A stretch of DNA of 36,505 nt from Melioribacter sp. (GTDB lineage: Bacteria; Bacteroidota; Ignavibacteria; Ignavibacteriales; Melioribacteraceae): positions 1-36,505 of the forward strand of contig JARYLX010000001.1 of the NCBI GenBank assembly GCA_029907415.1. Reading direction: 5' to 3'. Shown piece by piece: positions 1 through 9,500 of this stretch (its first letter is position 1; each line of letters opens with the position of its first letter). The position numbers and the translations under genes were made by a program. Below the pieces are notes generated by a model. The model did no database searches and was not told where the DNA came from. It worked only from the letters and a program-made list of their open reading frames with translations.

Positions 1-882
1 TTTTTCCCTGTCTAATCTCACAATAGATGGTTTGTACCCAATTAAAAGTGGTTCCTGTGTAACTATTTTAATATATAAATCAAAAGTTCTTTCTTTTAAT
101 GTTATGAAGGTATATAAAACTTTTTCGATGTCATAAGAGTTATCTTTTATAAGCCTTGCTCCTAATTCATCCGAAGTTATCAACAATCCCTTCATTTTAC
201 TTAACTTATCAATGAAAATTTTATTTTCATTTGCAATTAACATCTCAGCTTTCTCAACAGGAATTTGATTAGGTAAAATTAAGTTCTGGTCTAATTTATA
301 AGTTAATTTTAGTTCATTAAGTTGATTGTTTGTAATTTCTGGAAAATCAGCAAGAGTTCTTATGTAAAGAATAATATTAAATCTGTCATTTGGATTTATA
401 TATTCAAATGCCGGCATACCATTTTTTATAATACCTTCGTGAAGTGTTTTATACATTGCATCAATAGTTCTTCCATTTGTCCAGCCTTCCTTTGAATGTA
501 AATTTCTGGGTTTCGGATTCATTGATAATCCAGCAGGTCCATCCCCCATTCCTTGTTCACCATGACACGATTTACAATTTATATCATACAATTCTTTCCC
601 TTTTGATAACATTTCTTTTGTTGGATTTTTTATTGATTCAAAATCTACAGGAGTAATTATCATTCCCTTCTTTTCAACTATATCCTTTTTGATGTTAGTT
701 GTATCAGTTATGCCAATAGTTTTTTCATTAAATGAGATTCTATTTAAATGTAGAGCAAAATAAATCCCAAGGATTAATATCAACAATAAATAAATTGGAA
801 ATATCCAACCAAATAATCTAATTGGTGATTTTAATAATTCTTTGAAATTTATTTCTTCTTCAATTTTATATTTTTTTTCCAT
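1..882 (-). CDS. Membrane-anchored monohaem cytochrome c (partial, 3' end outside window)
   Basis: Open frame of 294 codons from an ATG at 882 that runs off the left edge without a stop, so the C terminus is missing. The N terminus is basic and acidic, followed by one membrane segment at about residues 24-46. The periplasmic part has a class I cytochrome c fold signature: haem motif CKSCH (residues 103-107), then GMGDGPAGL, and a likely Met ligand in NGMPAF (M156). The rest (about 170-294) has no motif I recognise. It starts 2 bases after the actF stop, so it is the last visible gene of the ACIII operon. By position it is a candidate electron acceptor or extra cytochrome of ACIII (inference). 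It is not the usual ActE, which is present as part of the upstream fusion. Confidence 0.85.
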   Translation of the reverse strand, partial: MEKKYKIEEEINFKELLKSPIRLFGWIFPIYLLLILILGIYFALHLNRISFNEKTIGITDTTNIKKDIVEKKGMIITPVDFESIKNPTKEMLSKGKELYDINCKSCHGEQGMGDGPAGLSMNPKPRNLHSKEGWTNGRTIDAMYKTLHEGIIKNGMPAFEYINPNDRFNIILYIRTLADFPEITNNQLNELKLTYKLDQNLILPNQIPVEKAEMLIANENKIFIDKLSKMKGLLITSDELGARLIKDNSYDIEKVLYTFITLKERTFDLYIKIVTQEPLLIGYKPSIVRLDREK

Positions 883-884
883 AG

Positions 885-2072
885 CTATAATCTGAAATCT
901 ATTCCTCGTTTAAGTTTGGGGTCACCTACTGGTATTAAATTATATTTATTTGATAGTTTATAGATTACTGTAATTAAAATTCCAATTGCAAATAATATAA
1001 ATGCAATTTCATTCCAGCTAAATACAAAACTAACTTTACTATAATTTGGAATTGATAACCAATACAAATCATAATAATGAGCAAATAAAATCCAGCCTGC
1101 CATAAACAACAATCTCTTAGGATTCATTTTTGACGGTTGAGATAGTAATCCAAAATATGGAACAATAAAGTGAACAAAAATTAACCCGATGCTAATAAAT
1201 TTCCAGTTGCCTTCCCATCTATTCAAAAACCAGATTGTTTCTTCGGGCAGATTTGCATACCAGATTAGTAAATATTGAGAAAATGCTATGTATGCCCAGA
1301 AGTTTACAAATGCAAATAACAATGCACCTAAACTATAATAATGGTCTTCTTTTAATCCTTCAATCAAATATCCATTTTCATTTAATAAAACTATAGCAAT
1401 AGTGCCTGCTGAAAGTGCCGCAAGAACAGTTCCTGCAAAATAATAAACTCCAAATATTGTAGAATACCAGTGAGGTTCTAGACTCATTAACCAATCAATA
1501 GCTGTAAATGTTATTGTAATAGCAAAAAAAGGCATAAAAGCTGCAGAGAATTTTATATTATTTTTAGTTAATATTTGTTCTTTTGTATAATCTTGCTTAA
1601 TAGAATTTTTAAATAATATTAAATAAAAGAGAATCCAGATTAACAAAAAAATAATTACACGGATAATAAAAAATTGAACATTGAGATATGGAGCTTTACT
1701 TTTTAATAATTCATCAACTTTGAGAACTTCTGGATGCAACCAATGAAAAATATTATTCATATTAAATAGAAGTGGCAATACAATAATTGGCAAAAAGATT
1801 AATATGCTTGAAAGAAATTCTGGTATTCTTCTAAATGGAACACTCCATACAGCTCCCGAAAGATATTCTATGCTAATTAAAAATAAAGAACCAACTCCAA
1901 TACTTGCTAAAAATAGAAATAAGATAATATTATTATAAGAACTTCTCAGTGGATTTTCGTAATAGCTCAAAATTATTCCCAATAAGCCAATAGCCATTAA
2001 GAATATTCCAATATTGAAAACTTTAGATGGTAATTTCTTTTTTTGATATTGCAATTCGGTATTTGAACTCAT
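885..2072 (-). CDS. actF: ACIII subunit ActF (NrfD-like quinol-binding membrane subunit 2)
   Basis: 395 residues with about ten hydrophobic segments, the pattern of the NrfD/PsrC-type ActF subunit of alternative complex III (quinol:cytochrome c/acceptor oxidoreductase). Typical ActF features include the region around residues 190-205 (AIDWLMSLEPHWYST), which resembles the conserved TAFDWVMSLEPHW stretch of this family. ATG start at 2072; it overlaps the stop of the actD-actE fusion by 4 bases, suggesting translational coupling. The subunit lies in the membrane beside ActC. It lacks cofactors in characterised complexes. Order and sequence both support the call; the length is normal. Confidence 0.93.
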   Translation of the reverse strand: MSSNTELQYQKKKLPSKVFNIGIFLMAIGLLGIILSYYENPLRSSYNNIILFLFLASIGVGSLFLISIEYLSGAVWSVPFRRIPEFLSSILIFLPIIVLPLLFNMNNIFHWLHPEVLKVDELLKSKAPYLNVQFFIIRVIIFLLIWILFYLILFKNSIKQDYTKEQILTKNNIKFSAAFMPFFAITITFTAIDWLMSLEPHWYSTIFGVYYFAGTVLAALSAGTIAIVLLNENGYLIEGLKEDHYYSLGALLFAFVNFWAYIAFSQYLLIWYANLPEETIWFLNRWEGNWKFISIGLIFVHFIVPYFGLLSQPSKMNPKRLLFMAGWILFAHYYDLYWLSIPNYSKVSFVFSWNEIAFILFAIGILITVIYKLSNKYNLIPVGDPKLKRGIDFRL

Positions 2073-3208
2073 TGCAAATCTGTCTCCTTAGCATTTAATG
2101 ACCTTTGTAATACTCTGATATAATGGATCACTGCCCACCTTTCATCAACAGTTAATTGAGATGAATAAGGCGGCATAATATTTTGTCCTTCAGTAATTAC
2201 ATGAAAAATTCTTCCATCTGACCATGTTCGAACTTTTTCAGAATGTAAAGATGGTGGATTTGGAAATTGTCCTCTTAATCTGCTATCCCCCTCTCCATGA
2301 TAACCATGACACGGGCTGCAAAATGTATCATACTTTTTTTGCCCTAATTCTAAGATTGATTTAGTAACTGGCAAAGGATTAACAAGATATTTTCCTGCTT
2401 CTTCCGGTTGATTTTTATAAGCATATGGTAAATAATTTCTTGCAACAGTTCCTTCAACTGGCATTCGCATTCCAAATCCATCACCAAAAAATGATGACTT
2501 CTGCTGTGGATTTAATTTATGTTGTTCCATCATCCAGTTAAATGGAACCATATACAATAATTTATTCAATGTAAAATATGTTACTCCTGAGGTAATAATT
2601 CCTGAAAGTAAAAGAAATAATAGAAATTTCGGTTCAAGAATTTTAGGATTAGCTTTTAATTCTTCAATGTCAAAATAGATAGGAAATATTTCAATAGCAC
2701 CGGCTTCTTTGAAAAATTTTTCTACAGAATTTTCTTCAAATTTCTCATCTTCAGATAAGATTACAATTCCATATTTATCCGAAGAAACTTTTTTCATATA
2801 ATTAGTATCATTAAGTGGATGTGCATTATAAGGGAATTTAAAGAAAATAAAAAGCATTGTAATAACTGTAGCAATTGATGCAGATAGTACTGTAACTTCA
2901 AATATTACAGGAATATAAGCTGGAAATGAAAAAAATGGTTTGCCACCAATTATCAGCGGATAGTCATAAGCTGATATCCAATAAGTTAACAACAATGCTG
3001 ATAAAGCTCCTGTAAGACCAAATATTAGTGCAAAATAACCAAGCTTTGAAGGCTTCAAATTCATTGCTTTAGGCATACCATGGATTGGATATGGAGTATG
3101 GACATCAAATTTTTCATATCCATTTGCTTTTACTTTTTTTGCTGCAATGATTACATCATCAGCAGTATTAAATATTCCTGCATATCCATATAAAATCTTC
3201 TCTTTCAT
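2069..3208 (-). CDS. Fused ACIII subunit ActD-ActE (DUF3341 domain plus monohaem cytochrome c)
   Basis: 379 residues combining two subunits that are separate in the well-studied complexes. Residues 1-190 are ActD-like: a DUF3341 domain (YGYAGIFNTADDVI near the start), membrane segments at about 57-77 and 98-122, and a cytoplasmic alpha/beta part. A third membrane segment at about 194-214 leads into an ActE-like periplasmic cytochrome c with FFGDGFGMRMPVEGTVAR before the haem motif CSPCH (297-301) and a Met ligand in NIMPPY (M345). Published ActE proteins are lipoproteins anchored by an acylated Cys; here the third membrane helix appears to do the anchoring (inference). ATG start 15 bases after the actC stop. 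Confidence 0.9.
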   Translation of the reverse strand: MKEKILYGYAGIFNTADDVIIAAKKVKANGYEKFDVHTPYPIHGMPKAMNLKPSKLGYFALIFGLTGALSALLLTYWISAYDYPLIIGGKPFFSFPAYIPVIFEVTVLSASIATVITMLFIFFKFPYNAHPLNDTNYMKKVSSDKYGIVILSEDEKFEENSVEKFFKEAGAIEIFPIYFDIEELKANPKILEPKFLLFLLLSGIITSGVTYFTLNKLLYMVPFNWMMEQHKLNPQQKSSFFGDGFGMRMPVEGTVARNYLPYAYKNQPEEAGKYLVNPLPVTKSILELGQKKYDTFCSPCHGYHGEGDSRLRGQFPNPPSLHSEKVRTWSDGRIFHVITEGQNIMPPYSSQLTVDERWAVIHYIRVLQRSLNAKETDLQ

Positions 3209-3223
3209 TTATAAAATCCTTAA

Positions 3224-4594
3224 TTACTCAATATTATGATGAGATGGTTGAGAACCTTCTACAACTGCTTTGACTTCTGCAATTGATACAACTGGCAACG
3301 CTTTAGTAAATAAAAGTATCCATGTAAAGAAAAATCCAAAGCTTCCAATTAAAATCATAAAATCGACAATTGTTGGAGTAAAATGTCCCCAGCTTGATTG
3401 TAAATAATCACGTGATAGTGAAGTAACAACAATTACGAATCTTTCAAACCACATTCCAACATTAACAAGAACTGCAATAATAAACATTACAGGGATAGAC
3501 CTTCTAATTTTTTTGAACCAGAATAATTGTGGTGATAAGACATTGCATGTTACCATTATCCAGTAAGCCCATGCATAAGGACCGAAAGCTCTATTTATAA
3601 AAGTAAATTGTTCAGCTTGAATTCCACTATACCAAGCAATAAAAAATTCCATTGAATAAGCATAGCCAACCATTGAACCAGTAACAAGAATTATCTTATT
3701 CATTTTTTCAAGTGTATCAATAGTTATAATTTTTTCATAGTTGAATATTTTTCTTATAAAAATCAATACATTTTGAACCATTGCAAAACCAGAAAATACA
3801 GCTCCAGCAACAAAGTATGGAGGGAATATTGTCGTATGCCATCCTGGCATAATTGAAACTGCAAAATCAAAACTAACAATTGTATGAACAGATAGAACCA
3901 GCGGAGTAGCAAAACCAGCAAGAATCAAATAAACCATTTCATAGTGCTGCCAATGTCTATTAGAAAAACGCCAACCCAAACTAAAAATAGAGTAAATAAT
4001 TTTTTTAATTTTATTCGATGTTCTTTCTCGAAGTGTCGCAAAATCCGGTATCAATCCAACATACCAGAAAATTAAAGAAACTGTAAAATAGGTTGAAACC
4101 GCAAAAACATCCCACAAAAGTGGTGACATAAAATTTACCCAGATTGAATGTTGATTAGGATATGGGAACAAGTATCCAGCCAACCATGGACGACCTGTAT
4201 GAATTAGTGGGAATATTGCAGCTGTCATAACTGCGAATATTGTCATGCCTTCTGCAAATCGTGCTATTCCAGTTCTCCATTTCTGCCTAAATAAAAATAA
4301 TATTGCAGATATTAAAGTCCCTGCGTGCCCAATACCAACCCAAAAAACAAAATTTACAATTCCAAATCCCCAGCCCACAGGTGTATTGTTTCCCCATGTT
4401 CCAATACCATAATAAAATGTTAATCCCAATCCAACAACAAATAAAGCAAGCATTGATAAAGTAATTGAGAGAGCAATATAAAATTTTCTGTCAGGTTTAG
4501 TCTCAAGAGGTTTTGATATTAAATCATCCAGCTCTCGCAAAGCTGGTTTACCTTCAATTACTGATAATTCCTGTGTATAATCAAATGCACTCAC
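3224..4594 (-). CDS. actC: ACIII subunit ActC (NrfD-like quinol-binding membrane subunit 1)
   Basis: 456 residues with about ten membrane segments, an NrfD/PsrC-family integral membrane protein that in ACIII forms the quinol site next to the ActB iron-sulfur domain. Family stretches visible include [14 protein letters not shown] and [20 protein letters not shown], and the [14 protein letters not shown] helix that is strongly conserved in NrfD-type subunits. The start codon is GTG at 4594: an SD-like GGAGG lies 7 bases upstream inside the end of actB, and the GTGA overlap with the actB stop (4 bases) supports this start. No truncation or unusual composition. Confidence 0.95.
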   Translation of the reverse strand: MSAFDYTQELSVIEGKPALRELDDLISKPLETKPDRKFYIALSITLSMLALFVVGLGLTFYYGIGTWGNNTPVGWGFGIVNFVFWVGIGHAGTLISAILFLFRQKWRTGIARFAEGMTIFAVMTAAIFPLIHTGRPWLAGYLFPYPNQHSIWVNFMSPLLWDVFAVSTYFTVSLIFWYVGLIPDFATLRERTSNKIKKIIYSIFSLGWRFSNRHWQHYEMVYLILAGFATPLVLSVHTIVSFDFAVSIMPGWHTTIFPPYFVAGAVFSGFAMVQNVLIFIRKIFNYEKIITIDTLEKMNKIILVTGSMVGYAYSMEFFIAWYSGIQAEQFTFINRAFGPYAWAYWIMVTCNVLSPQLFWFKKIRRSIPVMFIIAVLVNVGMWFERFVIVVTSLSRDYLQSSWGHFTPTIVDFMILIGSFGFFFTWILLFTKALPVVSIAEVKAVVEGSQPSHHNIE

Positions 4595-7500
4595 TCAATT
4601 TCCTCCGAATGGATGTTTCTTAATTTTGCTATGTAAGTAACATTAGGTTTGATATTTAATTCTTCCAGTACATAGTAGGATAAATTATGATTTCGAAGTT
4701 TAGATATTTCAGAATCAGGGTCATTCATATCACCAAAAATGATTGCATTAGAAGGACATGCCTGTTGACACGCTGTAACAACATCATTCCCTTTAATTTC
4801 TCTTCCTTCTTTAATTGCATTAGAACGAGCTTCCATAATTCTTTGAATACAAAAAGTACATTTTTCCATCACTCCTCTTGAACGCACTGTAACTTCTGGA
4901 TTATTAACAAGTGATGTTAATTCATTTTCGTAATATGCGTTTTGAAAATGGTCTCTAAAATTATAGAAATTAAATCTTCTTACTTTGTATGGACAGTTAT
5001 TTGAACAATACCTCGTTCCGACACATCTATTATAGACCATTTGATTTAATCCATCAGGACTATGATTTGTTGCACTTACTGGACAAACATTTTCACAAGG
5101 TGCATTGTCACAATGCTGACACAACATCGGTTGATTGCTTACAATTGGTTCTTCTTCTGTTCCTGAATAATACCGATCAATTCTAATCCATTGCATTTCT
5201 CTGCTTCTTTCAACCTGATCTTTACCAACTACTGGAATATTATTTTCAACATTACATGAAGCTACACATGCATTACATGCAGTACATTTATTTAAATCAA
5301 TAGCCATTGCCCACTTAACACCAGAAAATTTGTGTTCCCTTGTAATGCTGAATAAGTCATGTTTTTCTTTATGTAAGAAATGAGGTTCTTTTTGATACTT
5401 AACTATCGTTCCTTCCTGAATTATTTTTCTAATTCTATGAAAATCTTTAACAAATTTATCATCTAAAGAATGGTGTTCCTGTGTGGCTGCTAAGATATGT
5501 TTACCATTTGATTTTTTTATTTTAGCATTAGTATAAATAAATGGTGAACCAGTAAAGTTTTTTGACATTAAATTAACTGCATTAAATCCAACATCTTTAC
5601 CTACTTCTCCAACTACTTTTCTTCCGTATCCTAATTCAATATGAATTGTATCGTCGTTCATTCCAGGCTGAATAAATACAGGCAAAACTAATTTTCTATT
5701 TTCAACTTCTATTTCTACTAAATCATTCATTTCAAGATTTAATTTACTAGCTGTCTTTTTAGATATGGCTGCGTAATTATCCCATGTTACTTTTGTGACA
5801 GGGTGAGGTAATTCCTGAAGCCAGCCATTGTTCGAAAATTTACCATCGCCTATAAAATAATTTTGAGTAAGATGAACCACATAATCACTTTTTATAACTT
5901 CATTCTTTATATAATTAATTGATTCTGTTTTAAATTGAGGTATTTTATTTTCTTCGCTAATTAATACAACACCATCATGCAAAGCAGAATACCAGAATGT
6001 TTTAAAATCAACTGATGTTTTTAGTTTACTATAAATTTCAGCTTCAAAATTTTTCATTAAATAATTATGATAAATTTTATCATCGTAAATTTCATTTTCA
6101 TAAATCCAGTTAAGAAGAACAGCTTCTTTTTGTCTTGTATTAAAAATTGGTGAAATAACTGGCTGCATTAAACTATAAATTCCGTTTCTTGCATTTGCAT
6201 CTCCCCAGCTTTCTAATTGATTATTTATTGGCAAAATGTAATTACTTAAAGAAGAAGTTTCGTTATGACTTTCTGTTAACGAAATAACTGTTTTAACTTT
6301 TTTTATTGATTCGTCATAACCAAAATCTTTTGGGAAATGAAATACAGGATTTGAATCAAAATGAATTACTACATCAACTTCACCGCTATTCATTAAATCA
6401 ATTAACTGAAGAATTTCTTCCTGAGTAGAATTTTCATATTGTTTTTTAAATGATATGGAATAATCATAAAGTTTATTATTACCCAGAATTTCATTTAATA
6501 AATTAACAGCAATATGAACATCTTCTGGTAAAGTTTCTCCTGCATAAACAATTGATTTACCTCTATTATTATTCAAATCATTTATGAGATTGTTTAATTT
6601 TTCTTGGTGAATGTTGAAATTATTAATCGAGTAATTTTGAAATTTTTTTATAGCAGTTTTATCTAAATTAATGGCTGAACCATATTTAATTAATTCATTT
6701 ATCAAGCTCATCACAAATTCAAATTGTCGATGAGGTGAGATTCGCAATCTGTAATCAGCCATCATACCTGTAATTGTCATTCGGCTTTCAGCTGCATATA
6801 GTCTATTGTAATTAAGGCTTTTAATGACATCGCGTTTTGAAGTAAACTTAATTGTGTTTTCAATAAAATTTCCTTCATTGCCTAAAAAGTCAGAGTCTAT
6901 ACTTAATACTACTTCAGCTTCATTCCATTTTATAGAGGGGTATTCATGTGTGCCGTAACTTTTAAGCCACGCGTTTCTTCTTTGATTATCATTAAATAAA
7001 TCATATGAAATTATTATTGTGTTGATGTATTTTTTCTTAAACTCTTCAAGAACTTTTTTAGCAGTTGGTGAAATTATTGTATTTGTTATAATTGCAACTT
7101 TTTTGTTATTCCTGATAGAATTTTTTAGAACACCTATGATTTCTTTGTCAATGGATTCCCAGTTTAGTTTTTTATTTTTCTTTAATGGCTCTCTCAATCT
7201 TTCCGGGTCATATAAATTCAATATGCTTGCCTGGCCTTTTGCACAAATTTTTCCTTTATTTATCGGATGATCTGGATTCCCATCAATTTTGATTGGTCTT
7301 CCTTCTCTTGTTTTAATTAATATTCCACATGCATTAGAGCAATATGAACAAGTAGAAGCATAATAATTTGGTATTCCTGGTAAAATTTCTTCTGGACGTT
7401 TATTGTATGGAACTATTTCACCTTTGTCTCGATAATCAGAGCAGGCAGCAGTTGCAAAAGCAGTTGATGCAGACAATAATGCTAAAAATTTTCTACGAGA

Positions 7501-7641
7501 TACTTTAGAAAGTTTAAATAAATCAAAATCTTCTTTTACACTTTCAGGAAATTCATCCGAACCACTAACTAATTTTTCTTTCATCCTTTCATTATTATTT
7601 TTTGACATGTTGCTATTAAAATTCAATAAGTGGTCATCCAT
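4591..7641 (-). CDS. actB: ACIII subunit ActB (molybdopterin-like domain fused to iron-sulfur domain; Tat lipoprotein signal)
   Basis: 1016 residues. A Tat motif SRRKFL (R49-R50) is followed by a short hydrophobic stretch and a lipobox-like TAAC ending at C67, so the protein is probably exported folded and lipid-anchored. Residues about 90-730 are the ActB1 part, a molybdopterin-enzyme fold relative ([16 protein letters not shown]). Residues about 775-1000 are the ferredoxin-like ActB2 part with four Cys groups: [35 protein letters not shown], and CTFC...CQQAC. The ActB1 N terminus also has C98, C101, C105 and C133 (CX2CX3CX27C), the ligand pattern of the extra cluster in true molybdoenzymes. 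It starts 2 bases after a 55-codon ORF and overlaps actC. Confidence 0.95.
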   Translation of the reverse strand: MDDHLLNFNSNMSKNNNERMKEKLVSGSDEFPESVKEDFDLFKLSKVSRRKFLALLSASTAFATAACSDYRDKGEIVPYNKRPEEILPGIPNYYASTCSYCSNACGILIKTREGRPIKIDGNPDHPINKGKICAKGQASILNLYDPERLREPLKKNKKLNWESIDKEIIGVLKNSIRNNKKVAIITNTIISPTAKKVLEEFKKKYINTIIISYDLFNDNQRRNAWLKSYGTHEYPSIKWNEAEVVLSIDSDFLGNEGNFIENTIKFTSKRDVIKSLNYNRLYAAESRMTITGMMADYRLRISPHRQFEFVMSLINELIKYGSAINLDKTAIKKFQNYSINNFNIHQEKLNNLINDLNNNRGKSIVYAGETLPEDVHIAVNLLNEILGNNKLYDYSISFKKQYENSTQEEILQLIDLMNSGEVDVVIHFDSNPVFHFPKDFGYDESIKKVKTVISLTESHNETSSLSNYILPINNQLESWGDANARNGIYSLMQPVISPIFNTRQKEAVLLNWIYENEIYDDKIYHNYLMKNFEAEIYSKLKTSVDFKTFWYSALHDGVVLISEENKIPQFKTESINYIKNEVIKSDYVVHLTQNYFIGDGKFSNNGWLQELPHPVTKVTWDNYAAISKKTASKLNLEMNDLVEIEVENRKLVLPVFIQPGMNDDTIHIELGYGRKVVGEVGKDVGFNAVNLMSKNFTGSPFIYTNAKIKKSNGKHILAATQEHHSLDDKFVKDFHRIRKIIQEGTIVKYQKEPHFLHKEKHDLFSITREHKFSGVKWAMAIDLNKCTACNACVASCNVENNIPVVGKDQVERSREMQWIRIDRYYSGTEEEPIVSNQPMLCQHCDNAPCENVCPVSATNHSPDGLNQMVYNRCVGTRYCSNNCPYKVRRFNFYNFRDHFQNAYYENELTSLVNNPEVTVRSRGVMEKCTFCIQRIMEARSNAIKEGREIKGNDVVTACQQACPSNAIIFGDMNDPDSEISKLRNHNLSYYVLEELNIKPNVTYIAKLRNIHSEEIE

Positions 7642-7643
7642 AA

Positions 7644-7811
7644 TTAAACCTTATTATTTCTTTTAATTGCGAGAGGATTAATTTTAATACTAAGTTTTTT
7701 ATTGTTTTTTTTATTATGGTTTTTTAATGGAATAATCTGGCTTAACATAACTCCAATTGTTGCTATACCAGTGATTATAAAAAACTTTTTTCTTGAATAT
7801 TTATTAGCCAT
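7644..7811 (-). CDS. Small 55-residue protein with Tat-like or membrane-anchor N terminus, inside ACIII operon
   Basis: An ATG at 7811 opens 55 codons ending in TAA at 7644-7646. The frame sits 12 bases after the actA stop and 2 bases before the actB ATG, filling the only gap between those genes, which argues it is translated. The product starts MANKYSRKKFF, similar to a twin-arginine motif (S-R-K-K-F-F, with RK instead of RR), then one hydrophobic segment (about residues 11-27), then a very basic Lys/Asn-rich tail ending near NPLAIKRNNKV. I do not recognise a family. Small Tat-signal proteins occur beside other molybdopterin-type oxidoreductase genes, so an assembly or chaperone-like role for ActB is possible but only a guess. 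Confidence 0.65.
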   Translation of the reverse strand: MANKYSRKKFFIITGIATIGVMLSQIIPLKNHNKKNNKKLSIKINPLAIKRNNKV

Positions 7812-7823
7812 AATTCCTCTAAA

Positions 7824-8393
7824 TTATCTATGACATGCAAAACAATTTTCTGGACCTTTTTGAACGTTTTTAAGATAAGGCAAATTATCGTGAGGATTTC
7901 TATGACAATCAAGACATGCAGCCATTGTAAATTGTCTCACCTGAGAAATTACTTCCATATTTTTTACATCACCGTGACAGCTTTCGCATTTTATTCCTTT
8001 ATTCACATGAACACTATGGTTAAAGTATGCATAGTCAGGAACTTTATGTATTCTTCTCCAGGGAATTAATTTACCGTTATTATAATAATTCGTCAGCTTA
8101 ATAATCTCTGGCCTATCTTTTCTTGCTACTGTATGACAGTTCATGCACACATTTACAGAAGGTATTAATGCATTGCGTGATTTTTCAACGCCGATGTGAC
8201 AATATTCACAGTCAATTGCCATATCACCTGCATGAAGTTTATGAGAAAATTTAATTGGCTGTTCAGGTGAATATCCAAGTCCATCTCGCTCTGGTCTTGA
8301 TATGTAGTAAGTTAAAATGAAACTTAGTACAATAATAAATAATGTTATTGGTAACCTGATTTTTAGAGTATAATCGAGAATTGCTCTTTTCAT
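7824..8393 (-). CDS. actA: ACIII subunit ActA (pentahaem cytochrome c)
   Basis: 189 residues with one N-terminal membrane anchor (about 13-31) and five CXXCH haem motifs: CEYCH (62-66), CMNCH (83-87), CESCH (136-140), CLDCH (160-164) and CFACH (184-188). Five haems and a single anchor match ActA, the periplasmic multihaem subunit that carries electrons from the ActB clusters toward the acceptor. The last haem motif ends one residue before the stop, so the C terminus is very short. ATG start; first gene of the ACIII operon, with 126 non-coding bases upstream that should hold the operon promoter. Confidence 0.95.
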   Translation of the reverse strand: MKRAILDYTLKIRLPITLFIIVLSFILTYYISRPERDGLGYSPEQPIKFSHKLHAGDMAIDCEYCHIGVEKSRNALIPSVNVCMNCHTVARKDRPEIIKLTNYYNNGKLIPWRRIHKVPDYAYFNHSVHVNKGIKCESCHGDVKNMEVISQVRQFTMAACLDCHRNPHDNLPYLKNVQKGPENCFACHR

Positions 8394-8519
8394 TTAACCA
8401 TATTATTTAATTGGATACGCAGTATAATTATCTAATTTAAGTATCTAAAGATAACAAATGATATTTTATCTCACAAAGTTCAATTAATATAAAAAATTTT
8501 TTTTCGACAGGGATGAAAA
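8394..8519 (-). promoter_or_regulatory. Putative promoter region of the ACIII operon
   Basis: A 126-base AT-rich gap between the polyprenyl synthase stop and the actA start, much longer than other gaps in this minus-strand series. Reading on the minus strand, TTGTGA and TATCTT are spaced 17 bases apart (each 4 of 6 against the sigma70 consensus), and a 6-base inverted repeat AGATAA/TTATCT overlaps them. This is weak sequence evidence; the break in gene spacing is the better argument for a new transcription unit. No obvious intrinsic terminator for the upstream gene is seen. Confidence 0.3.
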
Positions 8520-9500
8520 CTAATTTTTTCTATTAACTACAAACTCTACAAGATTAATTAAAGATTCTTTTGCCTCGGAGGATTCAAATATTTCAAGTGA
8601 GTTAATTGCTTTCTGAGCATATTCTTTTGAAACTTTTTCAGAATAATCGATTCCATCGTATTTTTTAACAAATTCGATAACATCATGTATATCTAATTTT
8701 TTTCCGCCTTTCTTTATTATCTTTAAAATTTTATCTGATTCAAAATTATTAGATTTACTCAATGCATGAATCAAAGGTAATGTTAGTTTTTTTTCTCGAA
8801 TGTCTCCGCCGAGAGGTTTACCAATTAATTTTGACTTACCAACATAATCAAGAATATCATCACGAATTTGAAATGCTATACCAAGATTTTCTCCGAATTG
8901 TTTTAGTGCTTCTATTTTAACTTTATCTTCAGTTGCTGCTCTTGCCCCAATTTCACAACATGTAGATATAAGCGAAGCAGTTTTGTCTGAAATTATTCTA
9001 AAATATGTTTCTTCATCGTTGTCAAGTTTTCTTGTTTTACTTATTTGAAGAAGTTCTCCTTCAGACATTCTTCTTACAGTTTGGGTAATTACTTCGAGGA
9101 AATCAAAATCTTTAGAATCAATTGTAAGCATCAGCCCTTTTGCCAGCAAATAATCTCCCATTAAAACAGCAATTTTATTTTTCCATATTGCATTAATTGA
9201 TGGGAAATATCTTCTCGTTTCTGCATTATCAACCACATCATCATGAACAAGAGTTGCAGTATGAAGAAGTTCAACCAATCCTGCTCCTCGATAGCTTCGT
9301 TCATTTATACCACCTGAAATTTTACTGGATAAGAGAACAAGAATTGGTCTTATCTTTTTTCCTTTTTGTTTAAGTAAATAGCGGGTAATTAAATCAACAA
9401 TTCCAATTTTTGATTTAATTGAATTTCGAAACAGCTTATTAAATTCTTCTAATTCTGGTTCTATGATTTGTGTAATTTTTGAAAGCGAATTTAGATTCAA
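8520..9500 (-). CDS. Long-chain trans-polyprenyl diphosphate synthase (quinone side chain)
   Basis: 326 residues of the all-trans polyprenyl synthase family (IspB/HepT/IdsA type). First aspartate-rich motif DDVVD at 87-91 and second DDILD at 214-218, with GKKIRP near residues 47-52 for substrate binding. The residues ahead of the first motif suggest a long product, as for the octaprenyl or heptaprenyl synthases that make the quinone tail; exact chain length cannot be read. The start codon is TTG at 9500, overlapping the tatC stop as TTGA (4 bases); no in-frame ATG lies nearby and the resulting length is normal. Its position before the ACIII operon fits a respiratory quinone role. Confidence 0.88.
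   Translation of the reverse strand: MNLNSLSKITQIIEPELEEFNKLFRNSIKSKIGIVDLITRYLLKQKGKKIRPILVLLSSKISGGINERSYRGAGLVELLHTATLVHDDVVDNAETRRYFPSINAIWKNKIAVLMGDYLLAKGLMLTIDSKDFDFLEVITQTVRRMSEGELLQISKTRKLDNDEETYFRIISDKTASLISTCCEIGARAATEDKVKIEALKQFGENLGIAFQIRDDILDYVGKSKLIGKPLGGDIREKKLTLPLIHALSKSNNFESDKILKIIKKGGKKLDIHDVIEFVKKYDGIDYSEKVSKEYAQKAINSLEIFESSEAKESLINLVEFVVNRKN

Noticed and set aside
4687-5186. Short plus-strand frames inside actB
   Set aside because: Antisense shadows of the conserved iron-sulfur domain without ribosome sites.
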